This document shows, piece after piece, positions 50,073-58,711 of a stretch of 64,000 nt of DNA. The first letter of the stretch is position 1. Each line of letters opens with the position of its first letter. The DNA is from Myxococcales bacterium. Lineage in GTDB: Bacteria; Myxococcota_A; Polyangia; Polyangiales; Polyangiaceae. The DNA lies in the NCBI GenBank assembly GCA_947473045.1, contig CANJCO010000006.1, positions 56,890-120,889 of the forward strand, given 5' to 3'. A program made the translations under genes and the position numbers. A model generated the notes under the pieces. It saw only the letters and a list, made by a program, of their open reading frames with translations, ran no database searches and had not been told where the DNA came from.

Positions 50073-51617
50073 ATGGCTACCGTTCCCGTAGACTCGAAAA
50101 AAGTCGATACTTGCCGCGCGCTCGCCGCAGATGTCGCCGACGACGTCCAGCGCTACATCGACAAGCACACGAGCGTCGGAGTCGAGCGAACGATCCTCCG
50201 CGCGCTCGGCGCTGAGGGCACCGACGACCAGGGCGCGCCACTCGTGAATATAGCGGTGGAGCGCTACCAAAAGGCAGGGCTGCTGGGTCGCGGAATCTCC
50301 TACTACGTCGGCCGCGCCCTGCTGGCGGGCGCAAGCTCGGTTCAAGATGCGGCCGAGCGGCTCGCCTTCGCGCCCGAAGTCGATCGCGGCGAAGGCGGAG
50401 CCACGGTCGACGCCGTCCGCGCAGCGCTGACTCCCCACGTCGCGGCCGCCCTGGCGCGCATCGACGGGGCACGCGATCAGCGCGAATCGCTCAAGGCGCG
50501 GGTTGCCGCGGGCGAGACTCCGCACAAGTACGTCATCGTCGCCACGGGCAACATTTACGACGACGCACTGCAGGCAAAAGCGGCTGCGTTTGCTGGCGCC
50601 GACATCATCGCGGTCATTCGGGCGACCGCCCAGTCGCTGCTCGACTACGTGCCGCACGGGGCGACGACCGAGGGCTACGGAGGCACGTTTGCGACGCAGG
50701 AGAATTTCCGCATCGTACGCACCGCCGTCGACGAGGCGACGCTCGAGTGTGGCCGCTACATTCACCAGACCAACTATTCGAGCGGCCTTTGCATGTCCGA
50801 GATCGCCTGGATGGCGGCGGTCGAGCGCCTCGACATGCTGCTCAACGACGCGATGTACGGCATCCTGTTTCGCGACATCAACATGTGCCGCACGTTTATC
50901 GATCAGTACGTTTCGCGGCGTTTCATCGCGCGCGCGGGCATCGTCATCAATACGGGCGAAGACAACTACCTCACGACCGCAGACGCCGTCGAAAAGGCGC
51001 ACACTGTGCTCGCGAGCCAGTTCATCAACGAGGCCTTCGCGCTGCGCGCCGGCCTTCGCGAGGAGCAGCTCGGACTCGGGCACGCCTACGAAATCGATCC
51101 GTGGATCGAGGACAGTTTTTTGCTCGAGATCGCCCAGGCGCAGCTCGTTCGGCAAATCTTCGACCGGCACCCGATCAAGTGGATGCCGCCCACGAAACAC
51201 AAAACTGGCGACATTTTCCAAAGTCACGTTCACGACGCGATGTTCAGCCTCGTGGGCATCACGACGAACCAGTCGATTCAGCTCCTCGGCATGTTCAGCG
51301 AGGCGGTTCACAACCCGATGCTCATGGATCGGTACCTCTCGCTCAAGGCGACGAGATACGTCTTCGGCGCAGCGAAACACCTCGGCGACGAGATCGAATT
51401 CAAGGCGGATGGACGCATCGCCCGGCGCGCCGTCCAGGTCCTCGACGAGGCGATGGCGCAGCTGCTCGAGGTCAAGCGCGACTCGATTTGGGACGCCATC
51501 GGACGCGGGGCATTCGCCGATGTAAAGCGCACGCGCGAGGGCGGAAAAGGCTTTGCGGGCGTGGTCGCCCGCGACCGCGACTACGTCAATCCACTCCTCG
51601 ACGCGCTAGAGCGCTGA
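50073..51617 (+). CDS. kamD: D-lysine 5,6-aminomutase, alpha subunit
   Basis: Large subunit of the adenosylcobalamin- and PLP-dependent mutase that moves the epsilon-amino group of lysine to C5. The 514 residues match the family length. Conserved segments: YVIVATGNIYDDALQAKAAA, GADIIAVIRATAQSLLDYVP, YGGTFATQENFRIVRTAVDE, RYIHQTNYSSGLCMSEIAW, LFRDINMCRTFIDQYVSRRF and KWMPPTKHKTGDIFQSHVHD. The beta subunit is encoded 700 bp downstream beyond an opposite-strand gene. Other lysine-fermentation genes are not in the window. Confidence 0.94.
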   Translation: MATVPVDSKKVDTCRALAADVADDVQRYIDKHTSVGVERTILRALGAEGTDDQGAPLVNIAVERYQKAGLLGRGISYYVGRALLAGASSVQDAAERLAFAPEVDRGEGGATVDAVRAALTPHVAAALARIDGARDQRESLKARVAAGETPHKYVIVATGNIYDDALQAKAAAFAGADIIAVIRATAQSLLDYVPHGATTEGYGGTFATQENFRIVRTAVDEATLECGRYIHQTNYSSGLCMSEIAWMAAVERLDMLLNDAMYGILFRDINMCRTFIDQYVSRRFIARAGIVINTGEDNYLTTADAVEKAHTVLASQFINEAFALRAGLREEQLGLGHAYEIDPWIEDSFLLEIAQAQLVRQIFDRHPIKWMPPTKHKTGDIFQSHVHDAMFSLVGITTNQSIQLLGMFSEAVHNPMLMDRYLSLKATRYVFGAAKHLGDEIEFKADGRIARRAVQVLDEAMAQLLEVKRDSIWDAIGRGAFADVKRTREGGKGFAGVVARDRDYVNPLLDALER

Positions 51618-51621
51618 CGCC

Positions 51622-52236
51622 TCAGGGCGCCCGCTCGGGGCCGCTCCAGTCCGTCCACCCGAAGGCGACGTCCCGCACGTCGACGTGAACCATCTTCGAT
51701 GTCGGATAATAGCCAATACCCTTAATCCCGAGCGCCCCCGCGACATCGCGCAACTGCCGCGCACTCAGGCCGGGTATGCGGATATCGGCCGCCCGTCCCC
51801 GCACGTGGTAGTTGTGGTCGCCCGGCCACGCAGGCCTGCGGTAGGCGGAAACAAGCTCGATCGTGCCACCGGTGGCCCTCGCCACATCACGCAACAACGC
51901 CACGAGCCGTGGGTCTATGTCGCCCTCGCGATCGGGCTCGAGGGCGCGCATCAGGCGACGAGCGGCCACGAGCGACGTCGCGTCCGGATCGAACGCCGGC
52001 GGCGGACATCGGACCGTAACGCGCTCGCCGGTGTTTACCGCCACGATGGTGAATACGAACGCATCGACCGCGCTCGCGACGGCGCGCCTGTCGGCCGACG
52101 ACACAACGTCGACCGCGGGCGTCGCTTCGAGCGGCGTGAGCGCGCGGGGCCGCAACAGCGTCGGCGGCGAGCTGTCGAACGACGTCAGCAACAAGCCGGA
52201 AATCGCCGCCGCAACCGACATCGCCCGGCCCCGCAT
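51622..52236 (-). CDS. DUF882 / peptidase M15-like murein hydrolase (YcbK-like)
   Basis: 204 residues from ATG 52236; ATG 52242 is also possible. An N-terminal signal or anchor (MSVAAAISGLLLTSF) precedes a low-complexity region. The metallopeptidase fold follows: VSAYRRPAWPGDHNYHVRGR with the HxxGxAxD-type motif (HVRGRAADI), then GIGYYPTSKMVHVDVR. It is probably a periplasmic murein L,D-endopeptidase-like zinc enzyme. It stands between kamD and kamE on the opposite strand, ending 5 nt after kamD. Confidence 0.82.
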   Translation of the reverse strand: MRGRAMSVAAAISGLLLTSFDSSPPTLLRPRALTPLEATPAVDVVSSADRRAVASAVDAFVFTIVAVNTGERVTVRCPPPAFDPDATSLVAARRLMRALEPDREGDIDPRLVALLRDVARATGGTIELVSAYRRPAWPGDHNYHVRGRAADIRIPGLSARQLRDVAGALGIKGIGYYPTSKMVHVDVRDVAFGWTDWSGPERAP

Positions 52237-52243
52237 CCACATG

Positions 52244-52249
52244 ACACTA
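52244..52249 (-). promoter_or_regulatory. Predicted -10 box (TAGTGT)
   Basis: On the minus strand TAGTGT ends 7 nt before ATG 52236. Confidence 0.35.
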
Positions 52250-52310
52250 AACGAAAGCAGTCCGCCACGTGCGCGATCGCCACGAGCATCCGCGGCGCCA
52301 TCGATGGTGC

Positions 52311-52316
52311 TAGAAT
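52311..52316 (+). promoter_or_regulatory. Predicted extended -10 box of kamE (TGC-TAGAAT)
   Basis: TGCTAGAAT ends 7 nt before GTG 52324. It overlaps the alternative ATG at 52315, which argues for the GTG start. Confidence 0.5.
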
Positions 52317-52323
52317 GGTAGCC

Positions 52324-53076
52324 GTGCAGCCCCCCTCCCCTCCCTCCAGCCCGTTGCGCGCCTACGGCGATCGCGAAGGCGACGGCATGGTTCAACTCTC
52401 GTTCGTGCTCGCCGTGCCGCCGTCTGCGCGGGCCCGAGAAGCGGCCAAGCGGTTCGCCGAAGAGCACGGACTAAAAGAGCCCACGATCGCCACGATGGAA
52501 GAGTGTGCGCGCGGGTACTCGTTTTTCGTCGTGTACGGACACTCGAAACACTCTGTCGACTTCGCGACCATCGATGTGCCCGAGCTCCGAACCACCGCGT
52601 TGACGCGCGACGACATCGAACATCGAATCAAGGATCTCGGACGGAAGATCGTCGTGGTAGGCGCGTGCACGGGCTCCGATGCGCACACCGTCGGCATCGA
52701 CGCGATTCTCAACTACAAGGGATTCGCGGGCGACAAGGGCCTCGAGAGCTACAAGGGCTTCGACGCGCACAACCTCGGCGCGCAGGTCGAAAACGACCAA
52801 CTCGCGGCGCGCTCGCTCGCGCTCAAGGCCGACGTGATCTTGATCAGCCAGGTGATCACGCAGCGCAACTGCCACAAGGAAAACGCGGCTGCGTTCATCG
52901 AAATGGCCAAAGCGCAGGGCTTTCGCGACGACGTCGTGTGCCTGCTCGGCGGGCCGCGCATTGACCACAAACTCGCGCTCGAGTTGGGGTTCGACGCCGG
53001 CTTCGGACCGGGTACGAAGCCGGGCGACGTCGCCTCGTTCCTCGTCGAGAAAATCTGCGGAGAGCCCGCCGCCTAG
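52324..53076 (+). CDS. kamE: D-lysine 5,6-aminomutase, beta subunit
   Basis: Small subunit carrying cobalamin and PLP, 250 residues from GTG 52324. The B12 motif D119-x-H121-x2-G124 (GSDAHTVGIDAIL) is intact. Lys132 follows the cobalamin His by 11 residues, the spacing of His133 and Lys144 in the clostridial enzyme, so Lys132 is the expected Schiff-base lysine. Other family segments: LRAYGDREGDGMVQLSFVLA, FFVVYGHSKHSVDFATIDV, ISQVITQRNCHKENAAAFIE and LLGGPRIDHKLALELGFDAG. It has its own predicted promoter rather than sharing kamD's. Its end overlaps the LptD gene by 4 nt. Confidence 0.94.
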   Translation: MQPPSPPSSPLRAYGDREGDGMVQLSFVLAVPPSARAREAAKRFAEEHGLKEPTIATMEECARGYSFFVVYGHSKHSVDFATIDVPELRTTALTRDDIEHRIKDLGRKIVVVGACTGSDAHTVGIDAILNYKGFAGDKGLESYKGFDAHNLGAQVENDQLAARSLALKADVILISQVITQRNCHKENAAAFIEMAKAQGFRDDVVCLLGGPRIDHKLALELGFDAGFGPGTKPGDVASFLVEKICGEPAA

Positions 53077-55010
53077 CGCACGGCCGCCTCGGGCGTCACG
53101 TCGAGGCTCACCCACAGGTCGACGCCCTCGCGTCCCATGCGACGCGATCCCGTCGCCCGGAAGCGAAAGCACCCGCACGCGTCGCGAAGTTCGAGCGTTG
53201 CGACGGCGGCAACGAGGCGCTCGGCTGTAAAATCGACGTCGACCCCGCCGCGCGTTGAGACGAACTTCGTCCAGGGAATCGAAGCGCGTGCGCCTCCGGT
53301 CCATCCGCCTTCGCTCAGGAAGCCGACGGCGACGGTCTCACTCGAATCCGAAAGCAGGCGCGACGCAGCGGGATCGACGCCCACGCGCGACGCCACCCAC
53401 GCCCGCAGCGACCACGCCGACGCGTCGCCGACACGCGCGCGCGCCACCCACGCGCTGCCTGCGGCTTCGCCGAGGAAATGACCCCCTTCGGCAACCAGCG
53501 CAAAGGCAGGGGACTGCGAAGCGGCCCGCCAGCGGATCAGCGGCGAAGTAGCGGGAGCCAGGCCGGTCGCGTTCGCGCCCGCCGGCGGGCGCAATGCCGA
53601 GACGCCACCAACGAGCGCTTCCACCTCGAACGCCTGCCGCGCTCCCCAACGCCCAAGCGCGGTACGCACGCCCGCAGCCGCGATCAGGGCAGCGCCATCG
53701 ACCGGCGCCTGCGGTGCGGCCGACGTCCCAGCCGAGCGCGCGCCGACGGAGAGCGCTCCGTCTCCCGTCGAAGCGACGCCCGAAGTCGAGAGCAGGGGGT
53801 CGATGCGATGCCGCCATGGATCACGCGAATCGCCCGACGCAAAGCTGCGGCCGATCGGCGCGCTGAGCTCCATGCGCGCAGTCGCCATCGCATCTCCCCC
53901 GTGCGTAGCCCCGTCCGACGCTGCGTCCGCAAGCGCGCGCATCGACGCGGCGTATCCGAGCGGCCCGATTCTCGCGCCAACGAGCGCGCCCGCAGACGAT
54001 CGCACGAATGCCAGCGTCGTTCCGCCGGGAACGCGCAGCGCGCCTCCGTCGACCGTCGCGTGCGCGACGGCGACCTCACCCAGCGTCGTCGACGCTGCGA
54101 CGGCAGCCACCGGCCCTGACGCGTCAAGCTCCCCGAGACCTCCCGCGCGGCGAGCGTCGCCGCGAAATCCGAGACCGGCGAGGAGGTTCGAGCCGCGCGC
54201 GCGCGCCTCGACGCCGAAGCGATCGAAGGCCCGTGACGCCGCCTCGACGTCCGTCGTCGCGTAATTGCCGCGCGCCCCCCGCACGGCGTCTGCGCTCCAC
54301 GAAAGCTCCTCGCGAAAGGCGCCCGTCGAAGACATCGCCCCGCGAACATCGACGACAAGCCCGTCGTCGCCCCCCTGGGTCGAGCCCGCGAGGCGATCAT
54401 AGCGAAGGCGCGAGAAGCTCGCAGGAGTCGACCAGTCAGCCGATGCCGCAACGCCACCGCGGAGATAGGCTCCTGCGCGCAAATCGACGCCGTACGCGGC
54501 CTCGCCATCACGCCACGGAAGGTGAACGCCGCCGCCCAGAAACAGCCCGTCGCTTCCGCGCCACGCAAGCTCGGGAGCGAGCACGCCCGCGCGATCCGAC
54601 GCGCGCAGCCAGAAGATCGGCAGCCAGAAAATCGGCACGCCGAAGACGAGCAGCCGGGGCGAGTCGATCACAAGATCGCCGGGCGGAGCCACGAGCGCGC
54701 CGGAAAACCGAACGGTCAACGGCGTGCCAAGACACGGACAAAACGCGAGGCGACCGTCACCTTCGACCACGATCCCGCGGGGCGTTCGCCTGAGCGAAAG
54801 CACGTCCGCCGACAGGTGAAACGGCGACGAATCCGCGTGAACGTTGCCCCGTAGCTCGAGCTGCGACAGGCGCGCGTCCACCGACACCTCGTCCGCGCGA
54901 ACTTCGAGTTCGTCGCGGGCGTCCGCCGCTCCCGCCAGATGAGGCGCGAGCGCGCAAAGCAGCGCGCTACTTGTGGCCGTCCAGGCGCGCTTGATCAGCT
55001 GGACGCGCAT
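53073..55010 (-). CDS. lptD: LptD-like LPS-assembly outer-membrane protein
   Basis: 645 residues from ATG 55010. Signal peptide (AWTATSSALLCALAPHLAGA), then an OstA/LptA-like N-terminal domain (ELEVRADEVSVDARLSQLEL). The LptD barrel begins with the characteristic SPRLLVFGVPIFWLPIFWLR and ELAWRGSDGLFLGGGVHLPW. The barrel is Ala/Gly-rich and somewhat shorter than in enterobacteria. A few Cys (CPCLGTP; ACGCFRF) may form disulfides, though not in the enterobacterial arrangement. The start overlaps the upstream AMIN-like gene by 44 nt, so they are coupled. Confidence 0.82.
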   Translation of the reverse strand: MRVQLIKRAWTATSSALLCALAPHLAGAADARDELEVRADEVSVDARLSQLELRGNVHADSSPFHLSADVLSLRRTPRGIVVEGDGRLAFCPCLGTPLTVRFSGALVAPPGDLVIDSPRLLVFGVPIFWLPIFWLRASDRAGVLAPELAWRGSDGLFLGGGVHLPWRDGEAAYGVDLRAGAYLRGGVAASADWSTPASFSRLRYDRLAGSTQGGDDGLVVDVRGAMSSTGAFREELSWSADAVRGARGNYATTDVEAASRAFDRFGVEARARGSNLLAGLGFRGDARRAGGLGELDASGPVAAVAASTTLGEVAVAHATVDGGALRVPGGTTLAFVRSSAGALVGARIGPLGYAASMRALADAASDGATHGGDAMATARMELSAPIGRSFASGDSRDPWRHRIDPLLSTSGVASTGDGALSVGARSAGTSAAPQAPVDGAALIAAAGVRTALGRWGARQAFEVEALVGGVSALRPPAGANATGLAPATSPLIRWRAASQSPAFALVAEGGHFLGEAAGSAWVARARVGDASAWSLRAWVASRVGVDPAASRLLSDSSETVAVGFLSEGGWTGGARASIPWTKFVSTRGGVDVDFTAERLVAAVATLELRDACGCFRFRATGSRRMGREGVDLWVSLDVTPEAAVR

Positions 55011-55806
55011 CGGCGGTCGGCAAGTAATCGCCCTTGGGGAAATCAATCTGAAGGATGCTGCTGCCATCCTTGCCTGCGGCGAGTTTGTAGCTCGGCGCCA
55101 CGCTGGCCCGCAGGTCGAGAACGAAGGCCGGGCCACGGGGCGTCTGGACGACGCGCGCACGGGTGACCGGCGTGTTGAAATGTACCGTTTCAAGGGCGTT
55201 GTGATTGTTGCGCAGCGAGCTGTGGGCGCCCTTCAGCAAGTAGGTGACCGTACTGGCCGTCTTCGTTTCGTCGACCTGCACGGGCTTGGAGATTTGCACA
55301 AAGCACCGCGACGCACCGTCGGCCAGCATCTCGAAGCCCGGCAAGGTCACTGTAGGCCCTGCGCTGGCCGCGAGGCGACGCGCAGCGGGCGGCGTGCGAT
55401 CGACGTGCGCCTGCGCCGGCGCCGAATCGCGATCGGCCGCGTCGGAGTCGGAGTCGGAGTCGTCGGCGTGCGGGGGCACCACCGGCGGCGGAGGCGCAGC
55501 GGGGCGCGCTGTTCGGGGCCCCGGCTTGCCTCGTCCGGTGCGCGGAGCCGGAGCTGGTGCCCCGGCCTTGCGCTTCGGCGGATCGCTGTAGCCGTAACCC
55601 GTCACCGTTTTTGGCCCGTCAGGCGCCTTCGCATCCGCCGCCTTCGCCTCGCCAGCGGGCGGCGCTGAGCCCGGCGCAGCAGCCGGCTGAGCCGATGAAG
55701 CGGGCGGCGGGGACCGCTTGTCCTGCGCTGCGGCGGGGGCTCCAGAGAGCACAAAGGCGAGCGCGGCTGCGCACGAGGCGACGACGAGTGACGCGTTGCG
55801 AGTCAT
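54967..55806 (-). CDS. Periplasmic Pro-rich protein with AMIN-like domain
   Basis: 279 residues. The signal peptide (LVVASCAAALAFVLSGAPAA) is followed by a 110-residue Pro/Ala linker containing DDSDSDSDAAD, encoded by a GGAGTC hexamer tandem near 55442-55465. The C-terminal folded part (GASRCFVQISKPVQVDETKT; YLLKGAHSSLRNNHNALETV; ARVVQTPRGPAFVLDLRA) looks like an AMIN domain, found in periplasmic envelope-binding proteins. Its gene is coupled to lptD, so an LPS-transport accessory role is plausible. Confidence 0.75.
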   Translation of the reverse strand: MTRNASLVVASCAAALAFVLSGAPAAAQDKRSPPPASSAQPAAAPGSAPPAGEAKAADAKAPDGPKTVTGYGYSDPPKRKAGAPAPAPRTGRGKPGPRTARPAAPPPPVVPPHADDSDSDSDAADRDSAPAQAHVDRTPPAARRLAASAGPTVTLPGFEMLADGASRCFVQISKPVQVDETKTASTVTYLLKGAHSSLRNNHNALETVHFNTPVTRARVVQTPRGPAFVLDLRASVAPSYKLAAGKDGSSILQIDFPKGDYLPTADARPADQARLDGHK

Positions 55807-55812
55807 TAGCGA

Positions 55813-55818
55813 ATTAGA
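55813..55818 (-). promoter_or_regulatory. Predicted extended -10 box (TGC-TCTAAT)
   Basis: On the minus strand TGCTCTAAT (5 of 6 to TATAAT, with the TGn extension) ends 6 nt before ATG 55806. Confidence 0.5.
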
Positions 55819-55866
55819 GCACGCTCGCGCGCACGAGGGAAATTTCGGCAGCAGAAGCCCGCGGCC

Positions 55867-56901
55867 TCAGAACTTGGCCGCAAGCGAGGCGCGAACGCCG
55901 CCCGCGTACGGATTCGTGAGCGCGCCCGCGAAAGGCACGACCCCGCCGAGCAGCAGTCCGTAGGCGTTGTCGGAAGAGTGCAGGCGCACGTGCGGCTCGA
56001 CCACTGCGACCGGATCACGCATTCCCGACTCGGCCGCGATCGGAACCATCGCCCAGACGCGCAGGCCCGGCTCGAGCCATGACGTAGCATCGAAGCCCGC
56101 GCTCACGCCGGCGACCGCCTCTACGCGAACGCGCTCGGTCGAAGTCGCGTGCACGTCGACGAGCACCGGCAGCTTGGCGTACGGATCGATCGACACGGCC
56201 CCAATCGCCAGGTGCGCTGACGCAGAAGGCACGACGCCCAGGCGGCCGGGCCAAAAGAGCGCATCGTCTTCGTTGCCCCGCGCCATGGCCGCAGCCACGT
56301 TCGCGGTATACTTGTAGAGTGCATATTTATCGACCGACGCTCCCGCGAGCGAGGCCGGCGCCGCATCGCCCTGAGCGATCGGAGCGACGAGCCCAAGGCG
56401 CGGGGAGACGGTGACCGTCTCGCTCATTTTGCGCGACATATCGAGCGCGATTTCGAGCCCGCCGTTGGTAAAAACGTTCTCCCCGGTAGTGCCTGGCGCG
56501 GCGTCGCGAATGTTGCCAACGGTGAGCGGAAGCCGCAGGCCGAGGCCAAACGACTCGAACCGGTAGTGAGCACCGAGCACGTAGGACTGGACGCGATAAG
56601 GCGCCACCACACTCACGTTGATCGGGTCGCGCTGAAGCGAGCCGGGAAACTTCTGCTCGACCGCCGTTATCTTGCCGAATCCAAGGACCCAGTCGATCTC
56701 GAGGCCCAGTTTCGGCCCGTTTTCCGAGTCGGCGTCGTCGCCCTGCTCGGCGCCATCCGGCAGGCCGTTCTGGCCGACGTGGCGCCGATGCGCGCGAGAG
56801 ATACTTCGCGCCGAGCCGTGATCATCTTCCAACGCGAGCGCTGTAGTCGAGAGAGTTGCGGTCGCCGCGAGCAACGCGACGCAGGCCAGTCCGATTCTCA
56901 T
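55867..56901 (-). CDS. Outer-membrane beta-barrel protein
   Basis: 344 residues. Signal peptide (MRIGLACVALLAATATLSTT, ALA). Alternating strands typical of a barrel include YVLGAHYRFESFGLGLRLPL, ETVTVSPRLGLVAPIA and YGLLLGGVVPFAGALTNPY, and the C-terminal Phe (ASLAAKF) is typical of a BAM substrate. The function is unknown. ATG 56901 has GGAGA upstream. It lies between another barrel gene and the LptD pair, all on the minus strand. Confidence 0.8.
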   Translation of the reverse strand: MRIGLACVALLAATATLSTTALALEDDHGSARSISRAHRRHVGQNGLPDGAEQGDDADSENGPKLGLEIDWVLGFGKITAVEQKFPGSLQRDPINVSVVAPYRVQSYVLGAHYRFESFGLGLRLPLTVGNIRDAAPGTTGENVFTNGGLEIALDMSRKMSETVTVSPRLGLVAPIAQGDAAPASLAGASVDKYALYKYTANVAAAMARGNEDDALFWPGRLGVVPSASAHLAIGAVSIDPYAKLPVLVDVHATSTERVRVEAVAGVSAGFDATSWLEPGLRVWAMVPIAAESGMRDPVAVVEPHVRLHSSDNAYGLLLGGVVPFAGALTNPYAGGVRASLAAKF

Positions 56902-56958
56902 GCAATGTCTCCGTCAGTGACGAACGCGCGGCGCGAGCCGCAAAGGGCCGCGGCCGGG

Positions 56959-58377
56959 TTAGAAGCTGGTAAACATGGGGCGCTTCGGCGCCTTTGCGGC
57001 CTTCTCGGGCTCCGCGCGCCCGGTCGCCGCCAAGAAGAGCTTGTCGAGCAGAACGTTGGTGCCGAGGTAGACGCGCATCGAGTCCTGGTAAGCCGAGTAG
57101 AACGGGTTGCCGATCTTGCCGTCGCCATCGAGGACGTTGCGCAACATCTGGTAGCCGACCTCTCCAGCGAGCCAGGGCGTTATTTGGTAATCGAGCGCTG
57201 CGCCAAAATAGGTGCTTTGACGGAAGCTTGTCGGGTCGTCGATGCGCGCGACCCCCGACAGGTCCTTGAAGCTGTAGGCCCAGCTGTTGATGAGCAGCAT
57301 GAAGACGCTCGGGCTCCACTTGCCCCACTCGCCCGAAATGCTCGCGAGCGCGGTCAGCGAGTTGGCCGTGTTGGCGCCGCCGGAAGCCTGATTGCTGCAG
57401 CTCGTGTCGCCGGCCGAAAAACACGCGCGACCATAAGCGGGCGGGTTTTCGAGGCCAGCGGTCTTGTACTGGTAAATCGGGTGGGCATAGGTGAAGTTCA
57501 TGGCCAGCGCCAACTCACCGCCGAGCACGTGCTCGAACGGCCGGGCGAGCGCCACGCCAACGCCCGGGCTGAAGTAGAGCGTGCGGGCCTGAGACTCGGG
57601 TGACGTCGGCAGGGTCGCCACCGCGAGCACCGTCGCTTTGACGCCGCCAAACGCAGGAATTCCGCGGTAGGCGATCGACACGGAGCTGTCGAGAAAGCGG
57701 GGTTCGTACTTGCGCGTGGTGCTGCTGTTGATGTTGTCGGTCCACTCGTAGCTGAACGCAACGCGACCGCGGAGCTGCCAGTCTTTGCTGAGCGCCCAAC
57801 GCGGCTGCACGAGGGCAAACGAGTCGACAGAGACGTCAGGCGATTGGACCATGCCGGGCGAGAGCACATTGGGGCTCACGCCGGTTTGGAAGAAAAACGT
57901 AGACCCATCGATCGGCGTCGTGGGAGCGGCCTTTTCGTCGGCGGCGGGCTTGCCCTTCGCCGCTTCGTCCTTGCGCGGACCGGAGGCGTTACCGACGGAG
58001 ACTCCGCCGGCGCCCAGGGTCAGAACCGGACCGGCGGCAGGCGTGTCGCCAGCAGGAGCCGGCTGAGAAATTGGAGCGGATGGCTTCGCGTCGACGATCG
58101 GCGCGGGCGCAACCACCGGCGGCGCAACGGGAGCAGCTTCCGGCGCGGGCGCAGCAGGCGCTACGACCGGGGGCACCGCAACCGGCGCGGCTCCGGCGTC
58201 TGCGGCAGCAGCGGCCACCGGGGCGACGGGGGCTGCTCCGGGTTCGACCGGCGCGGGCGCAGGGGCGCTCGTTTCGGGCACGGCGGGCGGAGCTCCCTGC
58301 GCAAATGCAGAGGCGGCGAACATGAGCGCAACGGACGTAAAGCCGAGCGAGGTGAGGTGCGAGCGGCGAATCTTCAC
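56959..58377 (-). CDS. Outer-membrane beta-barrel protein with Pro-rich N-terminus
   Basis: 472 residues from GTG 58377. Signal peptide (LTSLGFTSVALMFAASAFAQ), a long Pro/Ala/Val region of about 130 residues, then a barrel with aromatic-edged strands (LRGRVAFSYEWTDNINSSTT; VGVALARPFEHVLGGELALA; YFGAALDYQITPWLAGEVGY), ending in Phe (PMFTSF). The ribosome-binding site GGGGAG lies inside a perfect 10-bp inverted repeat (58381-58457), which may control translation. The substrate is unknown. Confidence 0.8.
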   Translation of the reverse strand: MKIRRSHLTSLGFTSVALMFAASAFAQGAPPAVPETSAPAPAPVEPGAAPVAPVAAAAADAGAAPVAVPPVVAPAAPAPEAAPVAPPVVAPAPIVDAKPSAPISQPAPAGDTPAAGPVLTLGAGGVSVGNASGPRKDEAAKGKPAADEKAAPTTPIDGSTFFFQTGVSPNVLSPGMVQSPDVSVDSFALVQPRWALSKDWQLRGRVAFSYEWTDNINSSTTRKYEPRFLDSSVSIAYRGIPAFGGVKATVLAVATLPTSPESQARTLYFSPGVGVALARPFEHVLGGELALAMNFTYAHPIYQYKTAGLENPPAYGRACFSAGDTSCSNQASGGANTANSLTALASISGEWGKWSPSVFMLLINSWAYSFKDLSGVARIDDPTSFRQSTYFGAALDYQITPWLAGEVGYQMLRNVLDGDGKIGNPFYSAYQDSMRVYLGTNVLLDKLFLAATGRAEPEKAAKAPKRPMFTSF

Positions 58378-58380
58378 TGG

Positions 58381-58457
58381 GCGACTCCCCAAAGCAGGTA
58401 ACCCGAACGAATGCGCACGGTTGCCCGCTCGCTGATCGGAAGTCAACGGGGAGTCGC
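58381..58457 (-). promoter_or_regulatory. Inverted repeat sequestering the ribosome-binding site
   Basis: On the minus strand GCGACTCCCC (58457-58448) is perfectly complementary to GGGGAGTCGC (58390-58381), with 57 nt between. The second arm contains the Shine-Dalgarno GGGGAG located 3 nt before the GTG start region. If both arms are in the mRNA, initiation would be blocked when paired. It could instead be a DNA operator. Confidence 0.6.
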
Positions 58458-58711
58458 GAAAGACGTGACGTTTAGACGTACGGCCGCCGAACCCTTTACC
58501 GTGACAGATGAATACTTATGCAGCTTCCGTTCCTTCTGGCGCAAGCGAATAATGCGCAGCGATCGTGGCAGATGCGCCCGAACGCGCCGCCTCGCGTTAA
58601 CAGGTTGACGGCGTTCCCCACGCCACCGTGCGAACGCGCGCGCCCCGGGCCGCTGCGCCGGGCGACCGACGAACCATGATAAGAACCGCAGAAGCGACGA
58701 ACGAGGTCACC
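58458..58711. other. Intergenic region between divergent barrel and bactofilin genes
   Basis: This is part of the largest gene-free stretch in the window (58378-58711). Besides the inverted repeat, it holds a possible minus-strand promoter (TTGCGC, 18-nt spacer, CATAAG, around 58520-58550) for the barrel gene. Nothing else is recognised; no small ORF with a ribosome-binding site was found. Confidence 0.4.

Noticed and set aside
55442..55465. Phase-variable short tandem repeat (GGAGTC units)
   Set aside because: The unit is six bases, so copy-number changes keep the frame and only alter a Ser-Asp linker; there is no sign of on/off switching.
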